From NCBI GenBank assembly GCA_052318935.1, contig JBQRKO010000003.1: DNA of 64,000 nt. One strand, given 5' to 3'. The position numbers were made by a program, and so were the translations under genes. The notes under the pieces are model-generated. The model searched no databases and had not been told where the DNA came from. It saw only the letters and a program-made list of their open reading frames with translations. The DNA is from Niallia sp052318935. GTDB lineage: Bacteria; Bacillota; Bacilli; Bacillales; Cytobacillaceae. Shown one piece after another: positions 1 through 7,520 of this stretch; positions within the stretch are counted from its first letter, which is position 1, and every line of letters starts with the position of its first letter.

Positions 1-19
1 ACCCTTTATACTTTTTCAT
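1..19 (-). CDS. yutF: Start of a gene cut by the window edge, probably yutF (HAD phosphatase)
   Basis: Only the first six codons (MKKYKG) are inside the window. They follow a strong ribosome site (TAGGAGGAG) 18 bases after the EAL gene stop, so the two genes are probably cotranscribed. In B. subtilis the yutF product, a NagD-like HAD phosphatase, begins with a very similar MKTYKG and lies near yutD and lipA. The assignment rests on six residues plus synteny and is tentative. Confidence 0.45.
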
Positions 20-37
20 GCTAGTAACTCCTCCTAT

Positions 38-1342
38 TTATAAAGCTTGCAGGTTATTACTTAAACTAGTTGGTCTCGCATAAAAATATCCTTGTGCAAG
101 ATCTACTTTATTGCGTGAAAGAACAGAAGCCTCCTCAGCACTTTCAATTCCTTCTGCAACTACAATACTGCCTACTTCTTTTGCTATTAATAAAAGCCCC
201 TTTAACATAGACTCTTTTACAGAGTTTTTATCAATATCTTGAATAACAGAACGATCAATCTTAATAATATCCGGCATGATTTCACTAATGGAATTTAAGC
301 TCGCATATCCTGCCCCAGTATCATCTACAGCGATGCGAAACCCTAATGTTCGGAGAATTTTTAAATTGTAAATAAAATATTCTAATCCTTCAAAAGAATC
401 TCTTTCTGTCACTTCTATAATCAATTTATTAGATGCAATATCTTTATATTTTTTCATTAATCCTTTTAAATCTTTTACAAAACACGGATTACCAATAGTC
501 AATGGTGTAAAATTGATAAATATATCTTGCTGCCATTTCGTTCGTTTTATTTGCTCTAACGTCTTTTCTAAAACAATCATTTCTAAGTCATATAAAAATT
601 TCGTTTGCCTGGCAAATGAAAATAAATTCAATGGACTTTCTAATGGAGTTCCTATAGGACCTCTAGTCAGCATCTCACAAGCTCGTACCTCATTTGTTTC
701 TACATCCAAAATGGGCTGAGCTAATAAACGTATATCTTTCTTTTCTACAATATTACTTAATGCATAGACCATTTTGTTGAATTCGGATTCTTTTTGTTTC
801 ATTGCCATTATTACCGCTTGTTGGTGAGCTTGATAAATGGATTCTTGGATGGAGATGTATTTTTTCTCCAAAAACATAAAGCCTGTATTAAAGATTAACT
901 GCACATCTGCTCCTTTATCGCTCATATATACTTGCACATTATGTAAAATTGATTTGATGGTGGCTTCAATTTCAGCAACACAGTCCAATGTACGGTCCAT
1001 ACGTACAAACAAAGTAACACTATTTTGATCATAATCATGTATGGAAAGGATATTTTCTGCATGCTGTCTTGTTTTTACGGCATTTAAAAAGGCAATTTTT
1101 AAGGTTTTTATATATTGTTGATAGGGACTAGGTTCTAATTGCTGATGAATTTCATGAATATTTTCAATATGATAAACAATAACAGCCACTTCATATCCAT
1201 TTTTAAAAGCCTTACTTACCCCTTGTTTTATTGGATCTCTTAAAACAAATTTTGGCGGGTAATACTTTAGAGAAGCTGTGGAAAAAAACACTTTTCCCCA
1301 ATCCGTTAATGTTGTTGTTTTTTTAATATAATAATTCACCAT
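38..1342 (-). CDS. EAL-domain protein, probable c-di-GMP phosphodiesterase
   Basis: 434 residues. The C-terminal half (about 195-430) is an EAL domain that keeps the expected catalytic set: EMLTR in place of EAL-x-R, the Asn of NFTP, the Glu of EVTER, the DD of DDTGAGY, the Lys of IKIDR, AEGIE and QGYF. It should hydrolyse c-di-GMP to pGpG. The N-terminal half (about 40-190) resembles a degenerate GGDEF-like domain with no GGDEF signature. No membrane segment is visible, so it is probably cytosolic. A GAGGGGAATGGAG site precedes the ATG. It occupies the place where yutE lies in B. subtilis. Confidence 0.85.
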   Translation of the reverse strand: MVNYYIKKTTTLTDWGKVFFSTASLKYYPPKFVLRDPIKQGVSKAFKNGYEVAVIVYHIENIHEIHQQLEPSPYQQYIKTLKIAFLNAVKTRQHAENILSIHDYDQNSVTLFVRMDRTLDCVAEIEATIKSILHNVQVYMSDKGADVQLIFNTGFMFLEKKYISIQESIYQAHQQAVIMAMKQKESEFNKMVYALSNIVEKKDIRLLAQPILDVETNEVRACEMLTRGPIGTPLESPLNLFSFARQTKFLYDLEMIVLEKTLEQIKRTKWQQDIFINFTPLTIGNPCFVKDLKGLMKKYKDIASNKLIIEVTERDSFEGLEYFIYNLKILRTLGFRIAVDDTGAGYASLNSISEIMPDIIKIDRSVIQDIDKNSVKESMLKGLLLIAKEVGSIVVAEGIESAEEASVLSRNKVDLAQGYFYARPTSLSNNLQAL

Positions 1343-1537
1343 AACTCCATTCCCCTCAGCAAGCCAAAATCACGATAAGGTTGATATTTTTCATGTGTAA
1401 CTTCATCCTGTTGTCTTCCTTTCAAGCTGTCGACAATCGTTCGCTACGTTCCTTCACTTGCTGAAGCAGCACCATTACCCTTTTATGGAAAATTATCCTC
1501 TCGCAATGTTGCCTGCTCCAATAGACAAACGTTTAGA

Positions 1538-1816
1538 TCAGCTTTTTTTGACTTTTTTTACAACAAAATAAGCACAACCAAAATTACAATATTCGTATAA
1601 ATATTCCGTAAGTGTGCTTATTTTAGTATCAAAGCTCGACTTTTGATTTTGATCTTCAAAAAAACCTCTAAGCCGTAATTGACCATAACCCCAATCTCCT
1701 ACTATATAGTCATATTTCGTTAAGATGTCGCTGTATCTATTTTTAAAAGCTTCTTCATTAAAACCAGCTTTTCTTTCTTCAACAAGCTCATAACAAAAAT
1801 TATTGATGCAAACCAA
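1538..1816 (-). CDS. yutD: YutD family conserved protein
   Basis: 92 residues from a TTG start that follows GGGAGGTGG by five bases. The sequence matches my memory of B. subtilis YutD closely (GFNEEAF, YDYIVGDWGYGQLRLRGFF, YLYEYCNFGCAYFV), and lipA next door supports this. Biochemical function is unknown. The reading frame stays open for 60 codons upstream to 1996, but that part lies in a MITE (R1 copy) and should not be annotated as protein. The MITE ends 55 bases before the start codon and may have altered the promoter. Confidence 0.85.
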   Translation of the reverse strand: MVCINNFCYELVEERKAGFNEEAFKNRYSDILTKYDYIVGDWGYGQLRLRGFFEDQNQKSSFDTKISTLTEYLYEYCNFGCAYFVVKKVKKS

Positions 1817-1870
1817 ATAAACCACCTCCCAATTGTATAAATATGTATATTTTATGTATTCTTTACTTAT

Positions 1871-2078
1871 GGATGTTTTTGTATAGATTGTTGCTTTTAT
1901 ACGCGCAGCCTGCATACACTCCGCTTTCCGCGGGCGAGCGTCGAGCCTCCTCGTCGCATACGCTCCTGTGGGATCTCGTCTTACTCGCATTCCCACAGGA
2001 GTCTACGTGTATGCAAGCTGCTAAGAAACGTTTTTACAAATGTTTTATGTAAAAACAACAAACTTTAAGAAAACAGCC
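1871..2078. repeat. R1 MITE copy 1 (208 bp), TSD TTACTTAT
   Basis: The left tip is GGATGTTTTTGTATAGATTG and the right end reads AAGAAAACAGCC. Exact 8-bp direct repeats TTACTTAT flank it at 1863-1870 and 2079-2086. The interior is GC-rich and self-complementary (GCAGCCTGCATACAC pairing with GTGTATGCAAGCTGC; CTCCTGTGGG with CCCACAGGAG). It has no credible coding capacity. Confidence 0.85.
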
Positions 2079-2296
2079 TTACTTATAGAGGATGTTCAAA
2101 AGGCTCCAAATTAAAGCTTCTAATTAGTTCACTTTTGAACATGAATTTATGTGAAAACAAACTTCCTTTACGATTCTATTCCTTTTCATTATAACCTGTT
2201 AAAGCCTGTTTACATAGATATGATTATGGTAAAACATTGATTTATTCTCCATTTTCAACAGATTGTCTAAAGATTGTAAATTTTTTATTCCCTATT

Positions 2297-2332
2297 GAAA
2301 AAAATTGGAGAAATAGCACCAGCTACTTCTCC
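2297..2332 (-). terminator. Rho-independent terminator of lipA
   Basis: On the minus strand an 11-bp stem GGAGAAGTAGC / GCTATTTCTCC (one wobble pair, loop TGGT) is followed by AATTTTTTT, directly after the lipA stop. Confidence 0.85.
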
Positions 2333-2337
2333 ATCAT

Positions 2338-3252
2338 TTATGCTTCCTTTGCCTGTTTTTCGCTCATTTGATTTTTTTTCGCTGCATCTACTTGTTCATC
2401 TGCATGATAAGAAGATCGTACCAATGGTCCCGCCTCACAGTGGCTGAATCCTTTGCTTAAAGCTATTTCTTTTAACTCTTTAAATTCATCTGGATGATAA
2501 TACTTTTGAACCTTTAAATGTTTTTTAGTTGGTTGTAAGTATTGTCCAATGGTCATAATATCCACATTATTTTTTCTTAAATCATCCATTGTTGCAATAA
2601 TTTCTTCTTTTGTTTCCCCTAAACCAATCATTAAACTGGATTTCGTAGGAATAGAAGGATACATTTCTTTTGCTCTTCTTAAAAATTCTAATGATCTGTC
2701 GTATTTTGCTCTAGCGCGAACTCTTGGCGTTAATCGTTCTACGGTTTCGATATTATGGTTAAGAATATCTGGTTTCGCATCCATTAACGTCCGTAAATTT
2801 TCTTCGATTCCACCCATGTCTGAAGGCAATACTTCGATACTTGTAAATGGACTTTTTCTGCGAATTGCTCGAACTGTCTCTGCAAAAACAGCCGCACCGC
2901 CATCTTTTAAATCATCTCTTGCAACTGCTGTAATAACGGCATGCTTTAAGTTCATGCTAAATACTGAATCAGCTACTCGTTCTGGTTCTTGCCAGTCAAG
3001 TTCTGTCGGTAATCCTGTTTTTACTGCACAGAATCGGCATGCTCTAGTACATATATCTCCAAGTATCATAAAAGTCGCCGTTCTTCTTACAGCCCAGCAT
3101 TCATGAATATTAGGACATCTTGCTTCTTCACATACTGTATGAAGCTTTTTTTCCTTCATCATTTTTTTTAAACCTGTATAGTTTTCATTTGTATTCAATT
3201 TTATTTTTAACCATTCAGGTTTACGTATGTATTCCTGTTTTTTATCTGACAT
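2338..3252 (-). CDS. lipA: Lipoyl synthase (radical SAM)
   Basis: 304 residues, the usual length. LipA inserts two sulfurs into octanoyl groups on lipoyl domains such as GcvH, which is encoded further along this window. Two cysteine clusters are visible: the N-terminal auxiliary cluster C-x4-C-x5-C (CEEARCPNIHEC) and the radical-SAM motif C-x3-C-x2-C (CTRACRFC). The conserved C-terminal RSSYHADE segment is present. The start is ATG with a TAGGAGATGA site. It appears to be a single-gene unit with its own terminator. Upstream lie R3 and R1 repeats, then lytH on the opposite strand. Confidence 0.95.
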   Translation of the reverse strand: MSDKKQEYIRKPEWLKIKLNTNENYTGLKKMMKEKKLHTVCEEARCPNIHECWAVRRTATFMILGDICTRACRFCAVKTGLPTELDWQEPERVADSVFSMNLKHAVITAVARDDLKDGGAAVFAETVRAIRRKSPFTSIEVLPSDMGGIEENLRTLMDAKPDILNHNIETVERLTPRVRARAKYDRSLEFLRRAKEMYPSIPTKSSLMIGLGETKEEIIATMDDLRKNNVDIMTIGQYLQPTKKHLKVQKYYHPDEFKELKEIALSKGFSHCEAGPLVRSSYHADEQVDAAKKNQMSEKQAKEA

Positions 3253-3426
3253 ACAAAATCATCTCCTAGCTCAAATTAAAAATCAACCACTATACTATAA
3301 CACAATAATAATTTAGAACATGTATAATATACAAAGGATTATAATCTATACTCTTCTTTTGTCACTTTAACATAATGAACTGTTTGCTACAAGTTGAAGA
3401 CTTTTCTAAAAACAAGAATTTATAAC

Positions 3427-3466
3427 TGTCTAGCTTCAGGACTGTTCAAGTAGCTTGCGCTTTTCT
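3427..3466. repeat. R3 repeat remnant
   Basis: An R3 element in reverse orientation whose middle is deleted: the GTCTAGCTTCAGGACTG part is fused to the GCTTGCGCTTTTCTT end. It abuts a second R3 copy. Confidence 0.5.
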
Positions 3467-3467
3467 T

Positions 3468-3804
3468 TGTCTAGCTCCAGCGACTAGCCCTTATGAAAAA
3501 TAACCAATTGCCTCTAAAAGTAAGGGTGTTTTCTCAAATTTGTTATTTTTTATGTAAAAAATGGGAGAAGAAGTCCTCAGCAGACTGAATACACGTAGAC
3601 TCCTGTGGGAATGCGAGAAAGACGAGACCCCACAGGAGCGTACGCGACGAGGAGGCTCGACGCTCGCCCACGGAAAGCGAAGTGTATTCAGTCTGCGCGT
3701 TTAAAAGCAACACTCTATACGAAAACAACCAAAAGTAAAGAGCATTTTTTGAAGCAAATGAACATTTTTCTCAGGACTGATCAAGTTGCTTCCGCTTTTC
3801 TTAT
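3468..3804. repeat. R3 repeat split by an R1 insertion
   Basis: The left part (GTCTAGCTCCAGCG to CTCTAAAAGTAA) and right part (AAAAGTAAAGAGCATTTTTT to GCTTCCGCTTTTCTTA) together reconstitute one R3 element like that at 50670-50795. R1 copy 2 lies between them. Confidence 0.75.
3524..3730. repeat. R1 MITE copy 2 (207 bp), TSD AAAAGTAA
   Basis: The ends are GGGTGTTTTCTC and CGAAAACAACC, with exact 8-bp direct repeats AAAAGTAA at 3516-3523 and 3731-3738. The orientation is reversed relative to copy 1. The core contains the GACTCCTGTGGG..CCCCACAGGAG palindrome. Confidence 0.85.
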
Positions 3805-3805
3805 T

Positions 3806-3926
3806 GTCTAGCTCCAGCGCCTAGCCCCTGTGAAAAATAACCTCTTGTCTCTAAAAGTAAAATACACTTTTTGAGACAAGGGAACATTTTTCTTCGGGGC
3901 TGTTCAAGTCGCTTCCGCTTTTCTTA
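3806..3926. repeat. R3 repeat copy upstream of lytH
   Basis: A complete R3 element in reverse orientation, from GTCTAGCTCCAGCGCC to CGCTTCCGCTTTTCTTA. It lies 80 bases before the lytH start, so any lytH promoter must be in or just after it. Confidence 0.7.
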
Positions 3927-4006
3927 TTTACCATTTATTGATACTAATGAATCATCCTTTTTTTCACAAAATAAGCATACCAAGGCTTTAGAAGGGATGG
4001 TTTCAT

Positions 4007-4996
4007 TTGCGTAGAATTATTGTATTTGCATTGTTATTTGTATTAACTGCAACAAATATACGTGCGTTTGCAGCAGAAAATACCGAAGAAAATATCTATA
4101 AAAAGAGAATGGAATTATATAAAAAAATAGAGGGAGTTTCTCAACTTCCATGGTACTATATTGCAGCTGTTGATCAATATGAAAGAAATATTCGTTTTGC
4201 GAGAAGAGACCTTCCAAAAGCAGAAGGATTAACGGGAATTTATTTTTCTAAAGAAAAATGGGCAGGACTTATTAATCCTAATGTGGAGGATACTAATCCG
4301 ATTACAATTGAGCTTTTTGGTGGGTATGGGTTAGATGGCGATGGGGATGGCAAAGCAGAGTACAAAAATGATGAAGATGTACTTTACGCATTTACTCATT
4401 ATATTCTTCAATATGGAGTAGACGAGGAAAATTTTAAAATCGGTCTCTGGGATTACTATAAACGAGATAAAACGGTAAGTATTATTATGGGAAAAGCAGC
4501 TATTTATAAACATTTTGGCAGATTGAGCCTTGATGCTCATGCCTTCCCACTTCCTTTAAGAAGTGACTATAGTTATCGCAGTACATGGGGAGATGCTAGA
4601 GGATGGGGTGGAAGACGAATACATGAAGGAACCGATATCTTTGCCGGCTACAGTGTTCCAGTAAGAGCAACTTCTTATGGAATTATAGAAATGAAAGGCT
4701 GGAATAGATATGGGGGATGGCGTATTGGGATCCGTGATATCAATAATAATTACCACTACTTTGCCCATTTAAGCGGCTTTTCAAAAGATTTAAAAGTCGG
4801 CAAAATTGTCGAGCCTGGCATGTTAATTGGTGGTGTAGGAAGTTCAGGATATGGCCCCCCTGGAACATCTGGAAAATTCCCTCCCCATTTGCATTACGGA
4901 ATGTATAAAGATAATGGATACACGGAATGGTCTTTTGATCCTTATGCTCATTTAAAGCTTTGGGAACGGCAAGAAAGGCTAAAATCACGGAAATAA
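4007..4996 (+). CDS. lytH: LytH-like M23 cell-wall endopeptidase
   Basis: 329 residues from a TTG start behind AGAAGGGATGG. Residues 1-22 form a signal or anchor segment. The C-terminal M23 (LytM-type) metallopeptidase keeps its zinc and catalytic residues: H206 and D210 in HEGTD, and H294/H296 in HLHY. Residues 110-124 (DGDGDGKAEYKNDED) look like a calcium-binding loop. In B. subtilis LytH is a sporulation L-Ala-D-Glu endopeptidase that shapes the spore cortex, and its neighbours there are also lipA and yunB. Identification is by family plus position; substrate specificity is inferred. Confidence 0.88.
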   Translation: MRRIIVFALLFVLTATNIRAFAAENTEENIYKKRMELYKKIEGVSQLPWYYIAAVDQYERNIRFARRDLPKAEGLTGIYFSKEKWAGLINPNVEDTNPITIELFGGYGLDGDGDGKAEYKNDEDVLYAFTHYILQYGVDEENFKIGLWDYYKRDKTVSIIMGKAAIYKHFGRLSLDAHAFPLPLRSDYSYRSTWGDARGWGGRRIHEGTDIFAGYSVPVRATSYGIIEMKGWNRYGGWRIGIRDINNNYHYFAHLSGFSKDLKVGKIVEPGMLIGGVGSSGYGPPGTSGKFPPHLHYGMYKDNGYTEWSFDPYAHLKLWERQERLKSRK

Positions 4997-5020
4997 AGGA
5001 AAAAAGCGGTATAGGTTTTT

Positions 5021-5325
5021 GAAGGACAAAATCAAGGGGAAATATCTAAGGTTTGTCCTTGATTCAGCTTATGAAGGACAAAACCTAGGGAAAAGTTCCA
5101 AGATTTGTCCTTGATTCGGCTTATGAAGGACAAAACCTAAGGAAAAGTTCCAAGATTTGTCCTTGATTCAGCTTATGAAGGACAAAACCTAAGGAAAAGT
5201 TCCAAGATTTGTCCTTGATTCAGCTTATGAAGGACAAAACCTAAGAAAAGTTCCAAGATTTGTCCTTGATTCAGCTTATGAAGGACAAAACCTAAGAAAA
5301 GTTCCAAGATTTGTCCTTGATACGT
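5021..5325. repeat. Six tandem 52-bp palindromic units between lytH and yunB
   Basis: Units start at 5021, 5073, 5125, 5177, 5229 and 5280 (periods 52, 52, 52, 52, 51). Each contains AAGGACAAA and TTTGTCCTT, a 9-bp inverted repeat enclosing a smaller GGAA/TTCC hairpin, joined by GATTCAGCTTATG. The first unit is the most diverged; the last two lack one G. The array lies between two convergent genes and no tail after the stems is T-rich enough for classical termination. Confidence 0.9.
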
Positions 5326-5334
5326 TTTTATTCC

Positions 5335-6087
5335 TTATTTTTCCCCTTTATCTTTCGGCAACTCCACAGATGGAACGGATCCATTTTGACTTCCATTATA
5401 AAATTGGGGTACATCTCCTTCAAATCCAGCCATTGCAATTAAAATATCTTGTTTTACTGTTGTTACTTCGGTAGCAAAAGGAATGATAATTTGAATATCT
5501 ACTGTTAATTCTACATAAGCCTTTACCACCACATAATTAATCCCTACATTTTCCATTTTTGTTTTTAAATCCGATTTCACACTTCCAACAATATTAAATT
5601 TAACAGGAACCTCAGGACCAATATTGCCTAATAAGGCATTATTAGTCGCCTGACCAACTGGTATACTGTAGACGATTCCTTCTTGTTTCGCTGTTTTTTC
5701 TTTATCTAACTGTACATCTGTAAGCAGCGCAGCTTCAGAAATATTCCCTTTTTCCATTTCCATAATATTTTGCTGTACAATATTAACAATTTTTTGTTGT
5801 TTTTTCACCATTTGATCGGTATTAAAAACAAAATTATTTCCCTTTATGCTTAAGTTGTCACTTTCTTCTATTTTTTCATCTTTTAATGCATCGTTAATCA
5901 CTAATGATGCTAGCTTCTTTGTTTGTGATTCTGCATATTGAATCAATGTTGGCTTTAAACCTTTATTAATCAACCAGATACTAAAAAAAGTAGAGAAAAT
6001 AAAAAATACAGCAGTGATCAGAACTACTTGTTGAAATGACAATGAACCTTTTCGAGGTATCATTCGACGAAAATAAAATTTCCGCAA
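5335..6087 (-). CDS. yunB: Sporulation protein YunB
   Basis: 250 residues from a TTG start preceded by GGGAGGGG. One N-terminal transmembrane helix (about 22-44) is followed by an extracytoplasmic domain. The sequence (GLKPTLIQYAESQTKKLASLVINDAL) and the place beside lytH fit YunB, a sigma-E-dependent B. subtilis sporulation protein whose biochemical role is not defined. The Gly/Ser/Lys-rich C-terminal tail ends just before the 52-bp repeat array, which separates it from convergent lytH. Confidence 0.88.
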   Translation of the reverse strand: MRKFYFRRMIPRKGSLSFQQVVLITAVFFIFSTFFSIWLINKGLKPTLIQYAESQTKKLASLVINDALKDEKIEESDNLSIKGNNFVFNTDQMVKKQQKIVNIVQQNIMEMEKGNISEAALLTDVQLDKEKTAKQEGIVYSIPVGQATNNALLGNIGPEVPVKFNIVGSVKSDLKTKMENVGINYVVVKAYVELTVDIQIIIPFATEVTTVKQDILIAMAGFEGDVPQFYNGSQNGSVPSVELPKDKGEK

Positions 6088-6232
6088 ACTCTTCCCCTCC
6101 CTTTAATGCATATATATGCGTAATAAAGGACAGGTAGAAGCTTTTATTTATCCCGAAAAAGTCCGAGCTTATGTCGCCATTTCCTACTGAAGAACCTCCC
6201 AACTATGAAGGAAGGCACACTTTATGTACTAG

Positions 6233-7318
6233 TTAGATAGTCGATTCACAACCTGTTATTATCACGGATAAACTTTCTTTTAAATCTATTTCATACGGTG
6301 TAACTTCTTCGCCATTTTTCTCCAGCACACGAACAACTGGCCTTTCATTTAAGCCTTTATTTTGTCTGCATACTACACCCTTTTCCCCGCTGCTTAAAGA
6401 AACACCGAGTCCATTTGGATATAATATAATTGCTCTTCGAAACGCTTCGACAATTTTCGTATCATACAGCCTATTTATCCCACTATATAATATTTCCAGT
6501 GCCTCATGAGGCAGCATTGCCTGTCTATACACACGATTCGAAGTAATCGCGTCAAAAACATCTGCAACAGCTAATATCTTTCCAAACAAATGAATTTCAT
6601 CACCTTTTATGCCACGGGGATAACCAGTGCCGTTAACCCTTTCATGATGCTGAAAAGCACAATGCGCAGCTAAAAGAGGCATATTTGGGACATCTTTTAA
6701 CATTAGATAACCGGTTTCTGCATGGCTTTTTATTGTTTCAAATTCTTGTTCTGTTAATTTCCCAGGTTTTAAAAGGATATCTAATGGAATATTAATTTTC
6801 CCTACATCATGCAAAATTGCCCCTAGGCCTAGCACTTCTAATTGTTTCGATGATAATTTCAACTCTATTCCTACTGCTAATGCATAAACAGTAACATTTA
6901 AACTATGAGAAAAAATATAATCATCATATAAAAACACATCTGACATCATCGAAAACAATTCTTGATGATCACGAAGTTCTTCAAGTACTCTTGATATAAG
7001 TTCTTTAAAGTTTGGTGTAGCTTTTTCCATCATAATAAATCTTGATTTACTGGCTTTATTTTTTATGTCTGTAAAGTTTTTTTCAATTGTTTGCATGGCT
7101 TCTTTTTTTAAATCATCCGATATACAAGGTACGGGATAAATATCATCGGTTCTGGGATCTTCAATATATAAATAAGAAATTCCTAATTCCATTAATCGTT
7201 TAATCATTTTATTATCAAGCTTTATGCCACTGTTAATTAAAATTTTGCCTCTTTCATTATAAATTGGCTTTGCTAATATTACTCCGTCAACAATATTTTT
7301 CGTTCCGACTAATCTCAT
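6233..7318 (-). CDS. HD-GYP domain protein, probable c-di-GMP phosphodiesterase
   Basis: 361 residues from ATG, seven bases after GGGAG; a TTG one codon earlier is possible. Domain order: a short N-terminal domain (1-50, LVGTKNIVDGVILAKPIY), a linker, and an HD-GYP domain (about 125-305). Motifs are HDVGK, HAETGY, HHERVNGTGYP with the GYP signature, and DVFDAITSNRVYR. It should degrade c-di-GMP. No membrane segment is seen. It has no counterpart at this position in B. subtilis, so this is a lineage-specific insertion between yunB and yunC. Confidence 0.88.
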   Translation of the reverse strand: MRLVGTKNIVDGVILAKPIYNERGKILINSGIKLDNKMIKRLMELGISYLYIEDPRTDDIYPVPCISDDLKKEAMQTIEKNFTDIKNKASKSRFIMMEKATPNFKELISRVLEELRDHQELFSMMSDVFLYDDYIFSHSLNVTVYALAVGIELKLSSKQLEVLGLGAILHDVGKINIPLDILLKPGKLTEQEFETIKSHAETGYLMLKDVPNMPLLAAHCAFQHHERVNGTGYPRGIKGDEIHLFGKILAVADVFDAITSNRVYRQAMLPHEALEILYSGINRLYDTKIVEAFRRAIILYPNGLGVSLSSGEKGVVCRQNKGLNERPVVRVLEKNGEEVTPYEIDLKESLSVIITGCESTI

Positions 7319-7364
7319 CAAATAACTCCCATTTCCATTTAAATATAGGTATATTATATCTTAA

Positions 7365-7520
7365 ATGAATACTCCCCCGCCAAGCAAGCTTTGAGGAAGG
7401 GGTTTCTAATGTATTGAACCCAAGAAGGGAGCGATTAACACTAGTGGAGCTGACACATTGGCGAACTATTTACGCCCAGCCCCTCTATCCCATTGGTCAC
7501 GCCTTTGGGACTTCTTTTTT
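7365..7520 (-). ncRNA. Candidate omega-RNA (reRNA) region at the 3' end of tnpB
   Basis: The non-coding 155 bases after the tnpB stop are GC-rich for this genome and end in a CCCCTTCCTC...GGCGGGGGAGTATTCAT arrangement like the right ends of IS605/IS1341-type elements, where the guide RNA scaffold is transcribed. If so, the guide would be the sequence just outside, from about 7364 downward. The boundary is estimated by eye. Confidence 0.4.

Noticed and set aside
1343..1537. Short ORF fragment (VDSLKGRQQDEVTHEKYQPY..) between the EAL gene and yutD
   Set aside because: It is open for only about 35 codons between stops, with no start or ribosome site; perhaps a relic but not identifiable.
1817..1996. 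60-codon 5' extension of yutD
   Set aside because: It runs through an R1 MITE (RRDPTGAYATRRLDARPR type peptides) and precedes the real ribosome site.
1843..2052. Plus-strand ORF of 69 codons, and similar ORFs at 3543, 3605, 9163, 39656, 39687, 40770, 45383, 49469 and 49482
   Set aside because: All are translations of the GC-rich repeat core on one strand or the other; none has a ribosome site or conserved protein character.
2549..3106. 185-codon ORF opposite lipA
   Set aside because: It is antisense to a well-supported radical SAM gene and has no ribosome site; a codon-bias shadow. The same applies to 13276-13659, 58263-58844 and other long antisense ORFs.
5021..5325. CRISPR array
   Set aside because: The units are tandem with no variable spacers, and no cas genes are present.
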